64,000 bases of DNA from Hyalella azteca. Lineage: Eukaryota > Arthropoda > Malacostraca > Amphipoda > Hyalellidae. The notes below the pieces were generated by a model. It saw nothing but the letters and a program-made list of their open reading frames with translations. It did no database searches and was not told the DNA's origin. Shown in pieces: positions 1-13,197 of this stretch. Numbering within the stretch: position 1 is the first letter of the stretch; each line of letters starts with the position of its first letter. A program made the translations under genes and the position numbers. The stretch lies in contig NW_025946882.1 of assembly GCF_000764305.2 (NCBI RefSeq), positions 288,560 to 352,559 of the forward strand. The letters run 5' to 3'.

Positions 1-1700
1 ACAAAGGAGCCACGCATTATTCCTTAAAATTTTCACAGGCTCGCCTGGAAATTACTAAATTGTTACTGTTATTCATTGCCTAAGTGGTGATTTTACGTGG
101 AGCGGTAGCTTTTGCCGCCGTTACAACTCGACCAGAAGTCTACGGTCCTGACAACCTTATTTCAGATGTTCTTTGTGTTCAGAAAAGTGGTCTAACCGGT
201 CGGCGAGAGGCACGGCGCTGTGAAGCTCACATAGCTCGAGCTTTTTACTTAGAGACGCCCGGCGTCGTCAGAAGCAACAGGCTTAATTAGGAGTCAATCG
301 ATGTGTGGCGATACAGCCGTCTAACTTCTTCCTCCAACAAGACGCGTTCTCGTTAAGAAACTCATGCGAAACTGTGTTTTGGGGTCCAACTGAGGTGACG
401 CATGACTGCCGCACAGACTATTATGTCTGTCTCCTCTGCCCCTGCGACGAAGCCGAAGCCTGGGCTTCGTGTGAGGTTCGAGACGCGCGCGTTGGCTGTG
501 AACTCGCGTCAGTGTAGCCACTGGTAATGAGCGCTGCTTTAGATGCCGCTGTCACTCTCCTCCGGACCACACACGATCTCCTCGCATCGCGTTTACCCAC
601 AAAACTCATCATATCTCAGTAACTAAGTTACTCACTGGCTTTATTGTAGGCGCGTTCGATAGCTTTTAATAATCCCCATCGATTGGTGTAATATTTTTGA
701 TCAACAACGTCCAATTTCTCGAGTTATGAGCAAAATTGTTACCAGGGCCACCCAAGTAGATTCTCTTGGGTGGTTAGCAATTGATTTGCAGCTTGCCTAA
801 AGTGCTTATTTAGACGTACATGATAGCGGCGATTTATTCTTCGGCTCTGCATTATGCGAGACAAACAAGAGCTCTCTCCATCTCACACTAGAGAAGAGTT
901 GTATCGTGCATCGTCACGACGAAGTAAAGTGACGCAATTCTGCTTTCATGGAGCTTTTGACTAATTGCCTGGGGCTGAATTCTGTACAGCTTCTTCGGCG
1001 TGAAGACAATTGCTGAATGCATGCGGGCGTAATGATACGCTTGAGCCTGGCGTAACACAGTTCTTTTGTAATTACATGGCCAGGTTGTCTTTATTGTTTT
1101 AGAGTACCGGATGAAGTGAAATTACTCCAAGGGGTAGCATTAACTGAATAGCTGGATATCCTCTGCACGCTCTAATATATCGAGACCAGCAACTGAAGGT
1201 TCGCTCGCCACCAGAGGTCGGGGACAGAGGTTCGGGTGATGTTTTTACCAGGCTTCCTTGTTCCTTTGACAAATTTATTGAGGGTTAGGCGTACAAAAAT
1301 AGCGGCTCGTTATCACGGGGACAATTACTCCGCGATGGTTGGCGGAAGAGCAAGATGTCATTGGTGGTTCTCTGGGGTTATGGGGCTGAGGTGCTTAGTT
1401 TTCTGAGTGACTTTGTTGGGAATATTTCAATCATGTGCATAAATGGTTTAATCATCATGGGTGAGTTAATCGAATAGATGTCATCAATGAAGTAAATAAT
1501 GCTTTAATATGAATACTATTTTTATTATCTAAATGACTATATTGCCTACCTTATCTTTTTTAGTGCAGTACGCGAGCAAAATTTTGGCACATACTAAGAC
1601 AAACTCGAAAGATTAAACAGATTATTTTTTTTTTAATATTTTTAGTCGTGGAAAAGTATGATGAGAATATTTATTCGTCGATAGTTTTAATGACAACGAA
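1..1700. other. Unassigned sequence, no gene recognised
   Basis: Positions 1-620 are noticeably richer in G+C and CpG than most of the window, then the sequence becomes AT-rich. Only short open frames (under 71 codons) occur on either strand and none resembles a known protein. I looked on the minus strand for the engrailed homeodomain exon (WFQNKRAK-type coding) and saw none. The CpG-rich start could be the edge of another promoter or exon outside the window, but nothing here proves it. Confidence 0.4.
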
Positions 1701-1719
1701 AGATGTGTATAAGAGACAG
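1701..1719 (+). other. Tn5 mosaic end / Nextera adapter remnant
   Basis: The 19 bases AGATGTGTATAAGAGACAG are identical to the hyperactive Tn5 mosaic end used in Nextera tagmentation and mate-pair libraries. A perfect 19-mer is not expected by chance in a window this size. It is most likely untrimmed library adapter built into the assembly, so the sequence on the two sides may not be adjacent in the real genome. Confidence 0.9.
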
Positions 1720-4700
1720 GGTCTTAGGAACTCTTATAAAAAAAAGAGAGAAGCTGATTCCTCTGTCGTGACATCGAGGTATAATCTGAATGAAAGATAA
1801 TCAAAGCTGTCAGCCTCATCAGAGTACGATGCTGTTATATTATAAATCTAATTTAATGAGGCTTCATATGGTTGAAGATGCAACCTGACAAAGGAATTTT
1901 GGATGAATAAAACTGCCAACTGAACAAAACTGTCTTCTGTGCTAGGGATATTTTGTGAATTACGCGGAAAATAACGGTACCGTACAAAGGAGACCAGTTT
2001 TCAGCTTAGCCGTCAGCNCATCAACAACTCTGACATCAACAACTCTGACATCAACAACTCTGACATCAACAACTCTGACATCAACAACTCTAGACCGGAA
2101 ATTAGTTCTCTCAGAGCAATGTATGTGTCATGTTGTCAAAATAGGGACACACTTTCGCCACGTAGCACTGATACGCCCTAATTTTGCGGAACTAAAGAGG
2201 GTGAGGATAAGAAGGTGCATCGCTATCTGCATGGACAAATCCTCTCTAATTTTCTGAGTGTACAAATGAAAATTAAGTTCAGCCGCAACTTGTAATCCAA
2301 ACCCATGAGGATGAAGGAGTTCCATATGGCCCCCAGCGCCTGTCATTACCTGCCTTATTAACTCCAGACTGCCGTACAATTCTTATACAATGACCTCTCA
2401 TATATGTACGATTCATATGTGCGCCTATATTTTCTTCTCATTAATATGGACGCGCATGACCAATAACTTTACGCGCATAATCAGACTGTAAGCATAGTGA
2501 GGCTGGGCGTTTTACATTTTCAATCGATTGTAAATACTCCAAAATCAAATTCAATTTATGTATGAAATAAATTATGTGATTGACTATATTGTGTTCTGAA
2601 AGTTTCCTCGTTCAGTACATTTAATGCCACTTCATGTAATACTATTATTTTAACCGACATCTCCTTAATGTCGTCATATTAGACGACTGATAGATTATTT
2701 ATCATTATAAAATGCACTTGATTCATTAATTAATTAATTTACTAAGGTAATCTGTTCGCATTCATTGTTTACTGTTCAGCAATTTCAAATTTAGTTAAAT
2801 GTGATAACTTCGACGTTCTATACATACCTTATGCTTTCAATTAATTAACTGTGGTATTAACTGGATATATGTAATATTCAATATTATTTAATTACCAGGA
2901 AATTAGTTGCGTGTTATAATGCTCTGGCAGTTGCCAGGGTAACCGCTATGTACGTGCTTTGAAACGATTGCCAACCTCACTTAAAACTTGACATATTCGC
3001 ATAGAAAATTCATACTTTATATATATATCAAATAGAATATATACGGCTATCTGTACATGCAGTGATTGTTTTCACAGAAAGTCTATGTATTGTTAATAGC
3101 CTGAGTCTGTACACTAGCTGTGCACGGAATCATGGTGTAAATATACTGATGAGAATATTTTTATTCTATACACTCAGTGATTGCCCACTATATATACGCT
3201 ATAAATCTGTACAGTATATTGCATGTGTAATATTCAGCATAGAAAACAAACAGCTAGAGCGTTGTAATCTTCCATTATAATTATATTTAAGAGTTCATTT
3301 TCCATGGCGCTCTGCCGTTGTTGTCTGTTTTGTTAATTTTAGAGGAGTTGACACAAAAGATTTCTTAGTCCAGCAGATATGGGGAATGATTCAAGAATTA
3401 ATTCACTTCCATGTTAAACTATCGCGGGTGTACAATTTAAAATCTATGTTAGATATATAGCAGGTTAGACCTGGCGCTGTTCGGCAGAGGTTTTGTCAGA
3501 TAGGCAGCAGGTTAAACCAGTTTTGTTCTCCGGGTTTTTCTCTTGATTACAACTTTTGGATTAGGAATGTGAGACAATATTGATATCAGATTACTTTTTT
3601 TCATGCCTAACATACTTATTTCGCGAACTTAATTACGTAATTATTTCGCGTACTTGATTATTCCACTAAAAAATTAAGATATGAGATGACTTTCAGTTTA
3701 ATTATTTGTAATATATAAAAAAATTCTCAACTCGCTGGCAAGAGAATCCCGCTAAAGTATAGCAAGTATTATAACACTTATTTCTCAACAAAAAGAAATT
3801 TTGATGGAAAGCTCATATTTAAATAGAATTGTACTCGTGATACCAAGATTCACACTATATATAGGATACCCAAACAAAAAATTAGGCGGGTTAAAAAAAA
3901 CTTTACTTACTCAGAGCTGGAGCAGCAAGGGTTCAAATACACAATCAAAAAATTGTCAAAAATGCGAGTCTAGAATGCAAGAATTTTTAGCAGCCATGCT
4001 ATCTTCTTGATTTATAGTTCACCAATGAAATAGGCTCATTTTTGGTCAACCTGCACGGTCAGATAAATTTTATTCATGTTTAGTTCATCACCAGCTATGT
4101 AACCAAAAACAATAAAACTGGATCGCCGTATTTCAACTAAGCATCTCCCTAACCTCTGTGTTTTTCGTCAACTTCTTATCAGTCATTAGCTACCTGAACT
4201 TTACAAATTTAATGCAACGAGACGACGATCATCAGTTTAAATTAGGAACCAAATAAAACTCGATCCCGCATCAAATGTTACACCAAATCAAAGAAGGAGC
4301 CTGTTATCGTGCCGGTTAATCTGCTTGAATAGGAAATTGTACCGCTGTTTATAAAACGCATGCTATTTACAACTCGCCATGACTCCCTTTAAAGTCGGCC
4401 TCCCTTTAAAACTAAAGCATGAACACAGCGTCAATCTCTTCCCTCTCTGTCTCCTAAACAAATGTGATAGGCCTACGGCAGGCATACGTACAGCCAAGCC
4501 TCCCCTCATACGCCCTTACATAAACATATTCACGCGAGGGAAACAAAACGATCAGCACACGTGAGGGTCGAGTGAGGGAACACGCCACGTGCTACTCAAT
4601 AAATGGCGAGAGATCCTAAACTCTGGACTGCTAATCTTCGCCGGAATATCGCTGGCCGCACAACGGCCGACCTGTGATTCTCCATCGTCGAAAGATAATG

Positions 4701-5051
4701 GCGAATAAGGAGGCGAACAGCACATGATGAACCTAGATATTTTCAAGTGCTTATAGCACACCTACTAACATTATTGAGAAGTTGTAATAGATTTTTAACT
4801 CTGCAGATCAATTTAAATTGATAATGCTGGATAAACAAACTTTAGTAATTGCATCTTTTACATAATCTTTTGTCTATTTGGAACAAAATTTTCATGGAAG
4901 TTGAAACGACTCTCTATATAGGCGCCACGAGTGTAAGATTCTTTATGTAGGAAAGTTGTTGAGCTCATCTAGAAGTAAAAACTTTTGATTCATTAGTTCT
5001 AAAAGCGGCAAAAATTAATTTTATTACTCCTAACTAGAAGAAATTTTTCAC
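1720..5051. other. AT-rich non-coding stretch (engrailed intron 1 or flank)
   Basis: Apart from the 15 bp tandem array at 2018-2092 I see no gene. Open frames are short and have no family resemblance. By position this should lie in the first intron of the engrailed gene that starts at 6360 on the minus strand, because that gene has a clear splice donor at 5051/5050 and needs at least one more exon, with the homeodomain, further left. Confidence 0.5.
2018..2092. repeat. 15 bp tandem array next to an N gap
   Basis: Five nearly perfect copies of the unit CATCAACAACTCTGA directly follow a single N at 2018. The lone N beside a short tandem array suggests the assembler could not span the array and that the true copy number may be larger. 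Confidence 0.85.
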
Positions 5052-6360
5052 CTGCAGAAGGTCGATCGGAGTATCTTGTACAAAAGACCCATGCTGGCCA
5101 CAGTTCCGTGTCGGAAGTTAGCTTTCCTTGTTCGTTAGTGAGTGAAGTTACCGATCCTCTTTGAGGAGGTGGTCTAGCTGGGGAGACAGATCCACGACCG
5201 ACGTCCCCAGTTGAATATATTCCCCCAACGCCACCGGCGACCTCCCTGCTTAGGTTGACTGGTTCGGACGAGTCCCCTGAATTTTCTTCGTGTCTTCTCA
5301 AGCCAAATTCAGGCTTTAGAATATTGTCGATTGAAAACTTGAGCTGCCGCAACGTAGCGGGGTTTGGTGGAGAGGGAGCTTGGTGGGCCACAGGAGGGGT
5401 TCGGCTTATTAAATCCGGGTCCATGGGCTCAACTTTAGGGTGAGTGCTCGGTTGGTCACCTCCGGAGTTTTCAGTTCCCCCTTTACAAGCGGGGGAACTG
5501 GATAAAAGAGCGGCGACGTTCACAGAATTCGTGACATTCAAGAGCCTGTCGTTACTATCAATACGATTACTGTTAATATCATTATTGGTAAGATTATTAC
5601 TTGTACAGGTGCTTACGCTAGGATGTGGTCCTTTAAAATTATTTTGAGGGCTTATAGGGTTGCTCGAGTTAGTGGAGTTAGGAGAGTGCAACCGAAGTGA
5701 GGTTTGTGGCGTCGGGTTGCTGAGGATGTTGCTTATCTGGTGCGAGGCATAAGAAGGAAGCGGTGACGCCATGGAGGAAATAATGGAAGTCGAAGGCATC
5801 ATGGAAGGAGCCAAAAGAGAGGATGGGGAAGGAACTGGGGAAGGAAGCACTGGGGCTGATGGTGGAGGTGAACATGACGATGGCATTCCTATGGATGAGG
5901 AATGCGCCGGTGGGGAGGGTGGGGAACCCACTGAAATATCATCATCATCATCGTCGTCGTCGTTGTCCGCATCGGCACCGTCGTCAACAGACATACACGA
6001 CACCTCATTGGATGGGGTATTGGGCCCCACTAGTGGGGAATTGCATGAGCGTGGGGACCGAGCCTCTGGCGAGTCGATCCTCATCGACGAGTGATGATGA
6101 GAGCCCCCTATGGAAGGTGCAGATCCGCTCAAAAACTTGGGGCTTTCGCTGTTTGAGGAATCGGTAGTCATGAGCTCGATCTCCCGGTCCCGATTCTGCT
6201 GGAACAAGGGACCGCTCGACGGTCGCTCCGGCACCGGCAATGTCGGTAAAAATCGAGCGCTCGCCGACAGATGATTTACCGCCTGCAGACTCAGGCGCGC
6301 CTGCTCCAGGATGTCCATTTTCTGCACAAAACGCGATGTTTCCAGCATGCGGGATTCCAT
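5052..6360 (-). CDS. en: engrailed-family homeobox protein, first coding exon (partial)
   Basis: Seen: an open minus-strand exon of 436 codons plus one base. I chose ATG at 6360 (context gccATGG; an in-frame TAA lies upstream at 6388-6390, and the more upstream start would be GTG). In residue order: a Ser/Pro-rich N-terminal half, an acidic run at about 133-141, an EPVNLSR motif at about 366-372, the EH1 motif FSIDNILKPEFG near 340-353, then LWPAWVFCTRYSDRPSAG at the exon end. Known: EH1 recruits Groucho/TLE corepressors, and the WPAWV block (EH2) contacts PBX/Extradenticle and precedes the homeodomain. The exon stops at CTGCAG|GTGAAA (phase 1), so the EH4 homeodomain is on another exon that is not visible here. 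Inferred: a nuclear segment-polarity and neural repressor. I cannot separate engrailed from its paralogue invected. Confidence 0.93.
5938..5964 (-). repeat. Asp-coding trinucleotide run in engrailed
   Basis: A run of GAT/GAC codons (read as tcatcatcgtcg on the plus strand) encodes an N-D-D-D... acidic stretch of about nine residues. It is a pure trinucleotide repeat inside the coding exon and is therefore expected to vary in length. Confidence 0.8.
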
Positions 6361-7030
6361 GGCAATTTTTATCGTTGGGTTCACATCTTACATGACTATT
6401 TTGATAATATTGTTGATTGCACGATCACATTATTGAGTAACATAACGCATCACTCGTTCTTGATAAGTTCTCTCCTCTCTATTGGATAAATATGTTTCTG
6501 ATACAAGCTCAAGCACGCATTCCCGAGTAATCGAATAATAGAGTAATATAGCACTCGATCACTGAGGTACAATACCATCATACAAAGACGTTCACTAAAA
6601 TACAACACACTTCACTTGACGCCTGCAAAGCGTGAAGTAGAATGAAGGAAGCCATCAATAACGCAAAGCTCGACCACTGAAGCAAATCTTGACGACAAAG
6701 CTCGCGGTCGCTATGATGAAGAGCTCGGCGCTCTAACTCGTTACTTGTAACACCAAACCACGTGAATCTCGCAAGACTGCAGAGTGACGGACTAGAGCCC
6801 TCATCACTACCTATGTCGGGCACCCCACCACACTCACACTCGGACACAAATTACACCACAACACCTCGAGTCTTCGCACCGCCCCATTCCTGAGGGTCTT
6901 CCTACGGCGGCCAATGGACGCGCACGCAGAAAAATTTCCGTGGGAGCCAATTGCAGCGAAGGGCTTCTCGGCAGGACCTCCTCTGCGCCTCCGGCCCTCG
7001 TGCGCTGCAAGAAACCACCTAGCGGGTTTC
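6361..7030 (-). promoter_or_regulatory. 5' leader and proximal upstream region of engrailed
   Basis: This is the sequence immediately upstream of the engrailed start on the minus strand. It is less AT-rich than the flanking desert, especially at 6690-7030 where CpG-containing stretches occur, and that composition changes sharply near 7030. I do not see a convincing TATA box or initiator, so the call rests on position and base composition only. Confidence 0.35.
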
Positions 7031-8039
7031 CCTTTAGAATTTTTTGAAAAAATTCAGTGATTTATTCAACTTTCAAATGAAAAATTGTACTATATTGATA
7101 ATTCAGTGACGTTCCTTGAATATCTATAATTTTTTTACATATTTAAAATGATGTCTCAATGCATACGGCACATTATTATATGTTGTAAATTCATTATAGA
7201 AGCCGGAGCCTGCAGAAATTTGCAGATGGACAGGCGGAGCGCATGAGTGGCCGCACCAATGGAGCGCAAGGTGCTGATATTTAAAGGGAGGAGTCATGGC
7301 AGCAGCTGACAGCAGGTAATGGCCTGCAAGACAGTAAATCTAGCACCAAAACACCAGTCCACAGATCACTCACTTCTTATATTGAGTCATTACTCCATGG
7401 TTCTCATTACGAACCATTACATTGAGGCATTTAGCATCGGCTTCTTCATTGCATGACATCAACACAAGATGTTGCGTGTGTTCTTGAATTTGCAGAATTT
7501 ACTGTCTGTGTGAGTGAGTGAATGTGCATCATACACACAACACAGGATGAATGTGTTACTGTATGAGTATTTAGTGAGTATATATAGTGTCACCTAAATA
7601 ACCGTCCCTAGTTGCTCATGTATTTAGTTCACCAAACATTTTTCTGCCTAATATCACTAATCCCTCGAGCTGTCTGTTATGTCGCTAAAATTTATGACCC
7701 AAATAAATGTAGTAATTTTTATCGTGACCAAATGTCATTGTTTCGATTTTGTCCGTTTCACCTTTGAATGATTTAATTACAGACTGTATTGTTTTCGCAA
7801 ATTACATTTCGTTCATATTCTACTATTTATTTCGATTTTATTTCCTGTAATTACGTATACCATATTTATTTATTTCCATTTTTTTAAGGAATCCTCTTCA
7901 GCTGAGTATAAGGGGGCCGCTAATTAACCGGTGGAAACCTTAATCTTGTAACTGATCTCTAATTAAGTTAATTAGATTGCCGCAGCGTTTACCGTGACTA
8001 TTTAATACAATTGATGCACCAATATCGTGAGTGTAGAGT

Positions 8040-8400
8040 ATACGGCTATCCTACACCGTGCCTATATATAGACAGTCAAGTCGACGGCTAGAAAAGCCGG
8101 CATCGTGCCTGCACTGTATATATATAGCCTCCGGTTAGATATGCCAGCATCATGCATGCCTGCACCGTATAAAATAGCACCCGGCTAGAAAAGCCTTTAT
8201 CGCGCCTGCAGTCAATAAATTAAGCCACCTGTTATAAAAGCCCGCATCGTGCCTACACAGTCAAGCCACTCGCAAGAAAAGCCCGCATCGTGCCTAAACA
8301 GTCAAGCCGCCGGCTAGAAAAGCCTGTATCTTTCCTGAACAGTCGATCTGCCGGCTAAAACAATCTATTTCGTGCACGCCTGCGCACCGGCCATGCAGTT
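8040..8400. repeat. Degenerate tandem repeat with palindromic core
   Basis: About seven diverged units of roughly 40-55 bp share a core like CCGGCTAGAAAAGCC followed by GCATCGTGCCT and ACAGTCAAG. The core is partly self-complementary (CCGGCT...AGCCGG). The units differ by many substitutions and small indels, so this is an old minisatellite. Confidence 0.7.
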
Positions 8401-9009
8401 GCCGGTTTGAAAATCCTGCATTGGTTGTGTTGTGTCAAAACTTATATACGAGTGTTGCCGGCGTCGAGAGATCGAATCACCGAAATATAAATCAAGAAAA
8501 ATACCATAAAATGACACACTTTTTGCCCGTAGCACTGACACGCCTTTATGCTTGGCCTATACTGAATTAAAATGACCCAAAAACAGCAATAAGTGAATTT
8601 ATCTTTCAACCATAATGTAAAGCTAATTTCTGCAATATGCACCTCAGTAAAAATTCAATTAGAGATACAAAAAATCTTATTAATGGACGACACAAATTAA
8701 ATTTTTACTTCTAATAGTTATTATATTAGTAATGTATTATTACTTGCGAGTTTCCATGGTCTTAAAAATATTGCGAATACATGACATAAAAATCTTACAT
8801 CATCAACAAAATCTATCGATCTAGATTTAATTTTACTCATAACACTAATCTTATATATAGGTACTTTTAAATATGAATGTATACTCATTCTTTTTGCTTA
8901 ATTAGGTATTGAATATATATGTGACTATTACGCCATAATGAATATAATTGGATAACGAATAATTGATACAGAACTGGTTAACGGCATTATATAATTGATA
9001 AAACTGCAT

Positions 9010-9330
9010 CTAAGATAACTGCATATGGCCAGAACTGGATAAATAACGCCATAATGGATAGAACTGGATTACAAAATATTGGATAGAACCGTGGATAGTG
9101 CCATAATGGATACAACTGGATAACGGAATAATTAATGGACACAACTGGATAACGCCATATAACGCCATATATAATGTGGACAGAACAGACCTGATAACGC
9201 CATATAATGGACAGAACTGGGTAACGCCATCATGGGTTGAACTAAATAGCGCCACTGCATAGTAATGGATAGAACTGGATGACGCCATTATAAATAAAAG
9301 AAGATAACACCGCAAGGGATGACGCCGGAT
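9010..9330. repeat. Degenerate tandem repeat, GATAGAACTGGATAACGCCAT type
   Basis: About ten irregular copies of a unit resembling ATGGATAGAACTGGATAACG with CCATAA spacers. Unit length varies from about 20 to 35 bp. No spacers of the CRISPR kind are present; this is ordinary diverged eukaryotic satellite sequence. Confidence 0.7.
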
Positions 9331-11359
9331 AAAACATAGGCTAATTGCATGATATTAAATTCGATAAAAATTCGATAACACCCTCATGGACAGAACTGAA
9401 TTGCTGTACAATTAATAGATATTATATACACATTAATAATGTCACACGCAAAGTAACAAAATCCTACCTTGACCACTCCAATTGACCATTCAGACTCAAA
9501 TTGACCACTTGACTCGACACCACTCAAAGATAGCAAAGATGCTCTCATATGTGCTGTGAATTATATCTATTTAAGAAATTTTTAAAATATAGAAATAATT
9601 TATTGGTAATGTATTACGTAACAAAATTTGATAATAATTTCTTGATAATTTACCTATTAATTATTATTACGTTTCTAGTAGCCCCGTAACATCAAATCTC
9701 AAGATGAAGCACCTGAATGGTACATTTTAGATTGCAGTTATATCATACATGTGTTCAGGAAATTGGAAAATGTGTGGCTGCAACTAAAAAAATTAAAAAA
9801 ATGTATGATTGACTTGAAGGTTCAATCCTATTACATAAACACGTTATGAACTGATACATTTTCTTATGATTTTCATCAGAGACATGCTCAATTTGAACTG
9901 AGTTAGCACCACATAATCTATCATACGAATTCCAGAAACATTATTCCTGTCAACAGTAAGCTATTTTGATTACCAATATTATTGAGGAATTTTTATTAAT
10001 TGATATTTCAAAATGCAAAGTTGAATCTATTAATTCAATTTGAATCTATTAAGTATTATACTAGTGCATTAAAATCAACTTCCTCTTTTGCTACAGGGCC
10101 AGTTACCGTTTAAAAAAAAACATATGTATAAAATATCAATTATATGCCTATGCTTGTAGTATTTATCAATGAATGAGGGAAAAATTTATTGCAATGAATA
10201 TTTTTTTCATAGTTTAAAAATGTGCAACGAAGTTTCACAATATGCTAGCGTCTCAGGAACAAAGAATCCTGTGTCATTTCACTAGTTGAATTCCAATCAC
10301 CTCAATTTTCTCTTAACAAATAACATCGCTGTTTAAGTACTACAGCCTTTTGACGGTTTGGCCATTAGGCGTGAATATCACTTATCAGCGATTGACACTC
10401 TTCCACGTAATTAACATGGGATCCGCAAGCAATGAAACAAAAAAGGTAAGTAACAACTGTAGCATTAAGAACTAGCGTGCAAGGGTAATAAAATTGAACA
10501 TTTTCAAAATAGACTACGTATGATCATTGTGTAATAGGTAAACCCGGTCAGATCAGAATACTGTGAGTTCAGTGCTACTTTCTACTACTAGTTTCTACTC
10601 TAGTGTCTGTACTCAGACACTAAATATGCAATTCAGAGCCAGTGTGCTTGAACTAAATTAAATAGCTTCATTCCCGCCTCCTAGTGCAATTCATAGTGGC
10701 AAAGCAGAGAGTTTTTTAGACTCTCCCTCAAGTTCATTTTTGAGTCCTATATATAGACCAATAAAGTATCCTGGATACCAGCATTATCATACATAAGAAA
10801 TTGCTTTAAATCTTGAGTAAATGAGGAAATTAAAAATGAACTGATTCTAAAAAAGTTCTGGTTTGCCACTATGTAGTGCATAATCTAGTGCCTAGTGGGT
10901 CCGTGGGATGATCATTGTTGACGGGATCAGAGTCCAACTAATCAACTATCATTTGTAGGTATATTTAGTGAAAGTCTGAAAGAGAATGATTAATTATATT
11001 GTTTCTGATAGAGGTTTGAAATATATTTTTTTTAAATCTAAAATTCAAACAAATTATTTTGTTACTCTGACTTGGTTTATTCATAGGGTAAATCCGTAAA
11101 TGCGGTATATTCCAACATCGTGGGTAATTCCGTCACCTCTCCAGCTTTTCCTTTATATTAAGCTTTGTTTTAGTTCCATGCGTTCATTGATGTTAGTCTG
11201 GAAAAGTCCTATTTTTGTCTGAAATATCGCGGCTCTAATATCATATAATTTCAGTAGGTATGAAATCTCGCGGCTCGAATGTCATACATTTTTGTTTGAT
11301 TAAAGTGATAAATGATAATTTTTCACTTCTTCCCCACATTAATTAATTTTCCTCATTAC

Positions 11360-11640
11360 GCCTAAAATATCTCCCAAACTAATGAACTTAGCAAATGTTG
11401 AAAAAAACGGTGATGTTTAGGCCATGATCATTTTTTCAATTTCACCTTTGGTGCGCCTTATACGGTTTTAAATTCGCAGTGAGCCTAACATCCCCTATCC
11501 TCTTGCACAGGCTTTTTGTGTACCTTTAATTAAAGGGGCAATTAAAAAAAATCACGACCTAAACATCAACGTTAGTGAAGACGTGCGCAAAGTTTCATCA
11601 AGCTGCGTTCATTAGTTGGGAAGATATTTTAGGCTCACTG
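11360..11640. mobile_element. Small foldback/MITE-like element
   Basis: The left end (CCTAAAATATCTCCCAAACT at about 11360) recurs as its reverse complement at the right end (about 11610-11636), and similarity continues inward (GATGTTTAGG near 11414 and its complement near 11556). The arms are imperfect, there is no coding capacity, and no clear target duplication is visible. Likely a non-autonomous DNA transposon. Confidence 0.6.
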
Positions 11641-12889
11641 AAACTTGTAAATTGCGAGCCTGGTTGTAAAAGTGAGAGGTCTCATATATGCATATATATA
11701 ATTCTCGTAACGCTTGCAGTAGTGTAAATAGCTTTGTTGTTGGAAAGGTTAAGCTCGGTTTTGATTATAAAAACTTATGTGCATGAAACATGCTACAAAT
11801 TTGCTTTTATTGCGCTAGTTAAAATTGAAATGAATTTTGACAGCGGTCGCAAAAAATATGGTTTGTATATAGCTTTTTCTTAGCTTTATCATGATTGAAA
11901 TTACTTAATTATGCTTATTATACCCGCTATGAAAATTCTTTCCAAAAAATTCATCCTTAAATTGTTGACGCGACTGGTCTGACAGAAGCATGTGGGCCAT
12001 CCCATAAGCGTGGCATAGTGTAGCCATCTTGACGCCACTTTGGCACGATTTTTTTCTCCATTTGTTAGCAATAGATATGAAATTTAGTACAGACATGTAA
12101 ATACTCATTGAGCAGTATCGATGTTTTTTATATTCATGTATATATTTTTTATATTATTCAAACTGTTTAAATTGGGAGTAGAGGAAATATGAAAAAATAT
12201 CCATGCCACAAAGCAATTGGCATTGAAAACTGTGTATTTAATTTCATAAATATTGATTACGAATAGAATGAATGGGCCGTGTCAAAACGGGATGGCAATA
12301 GTGCATGCTAACGCACATGCAATTTTTTTGATGCTGTCATTTTTATTACCTATATTCAGGAAATTTTTACAAGTAATATCACGTTTGAATAAGCGAACTG
12401 ATATGACTGTTGCGAATGATTAGAAGGCATGATTGTGCTGCTGGAGGTTAGTGCTTATGCTGCAATTAATTTCGTACTTTCTTCCGCAGCGCGGGAAAAT
12501 AACATTCTAATCTGCGATCACTATGTAACGGCTAATTGCGCGTCTAAATGCGTACCACGCACAGTCCTGCACTGGCATACATTTTGCAGTAATTCGATAT
12601 AGACCAGGTCAAGAATTTGTAGTCGTTTAGTGTATCATTTAATAATGAACTTTTAATAAGGAGGTATTTCATTCGTTGTGCAAATTTACGTACTAACAGA
12701 TTACAAGACTTACAGAAGTGGTATTTCAAATGATGAAAAGTGAACGAGTCCAAATAGAGGTTTCTCCAATTCCTAGATTGCCACCATGAGTTATGGAATT
12801 TGTAAAATTATAAATTCTAAATAGGTACCAACTTTTTCAAATTAATTTTGATAGTGTAATGTCTATTGAATTCTAATATGGATCATTAA

Positions 12890-13195
12890 TTTAATTCTAA
12901 AAATCAAGTGTTGCATTTCTTTTAATTTAAAAACCTTCCTTTACATGAAAAACAACAAATTTTTTCTTACAGCTCCAATGATGATGATCTCGCTCATAAC
13001 TAAAAATTTTAAATTGAACGATTCTGTCATTCCGAGGACTCCATTGATTGCAGAACTTTAATCAAGAACAGTTTCTGAAATAGTAAGGACATTTCCATTA
13101 TCATTCTGAAATAGAAGCGTTATTTCCATTCTTATATATAAACAGAATTATTAAAATACCTATAAAATCCATTCATTGTCATTCAATTTGGGATG
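12890..13195 (+). repeat. Dispersed repeat, left copy of an inverted pair
   Basis: This 0.3 kb segment matches the reverse complement of about 17150-17465 over its whole length, at roughly 80-85 percent by eye, including shared strings such as ACTCCATTGATT and GGACATTTCCATTATCATTC. The match fades at about 13195, exactly where the foldback element starting at 13198 begins. Confidence 0.75.
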
Positions 13196-13197
13196 TA

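Larger units (their letters stand above)
7031..13197. other. Gene-free intergenic stretch with degenerate repeats
   Basis: No coding region is supported. The open frame at 9010-9315 on the minus strand is simply a translation of the degenerate repeat there. The region contains the repeat families at about 8040-8400, 9010-9330 and 11360-11640 listed separately; the rest is AT-rich unique-looking sequence. Long-range enhancers of engrailed could lie here but cannot be seen from the sequence. Confidence 0.5.

Noticed and set aside
1..5051. Engrailed homeodomain exon or an unrelated gene
   Set aside because: No WFQNKRAK- or RPRTAFT-type coding was found by eye on the minus strand, and the small frames at 84-612 have no recognisable features.
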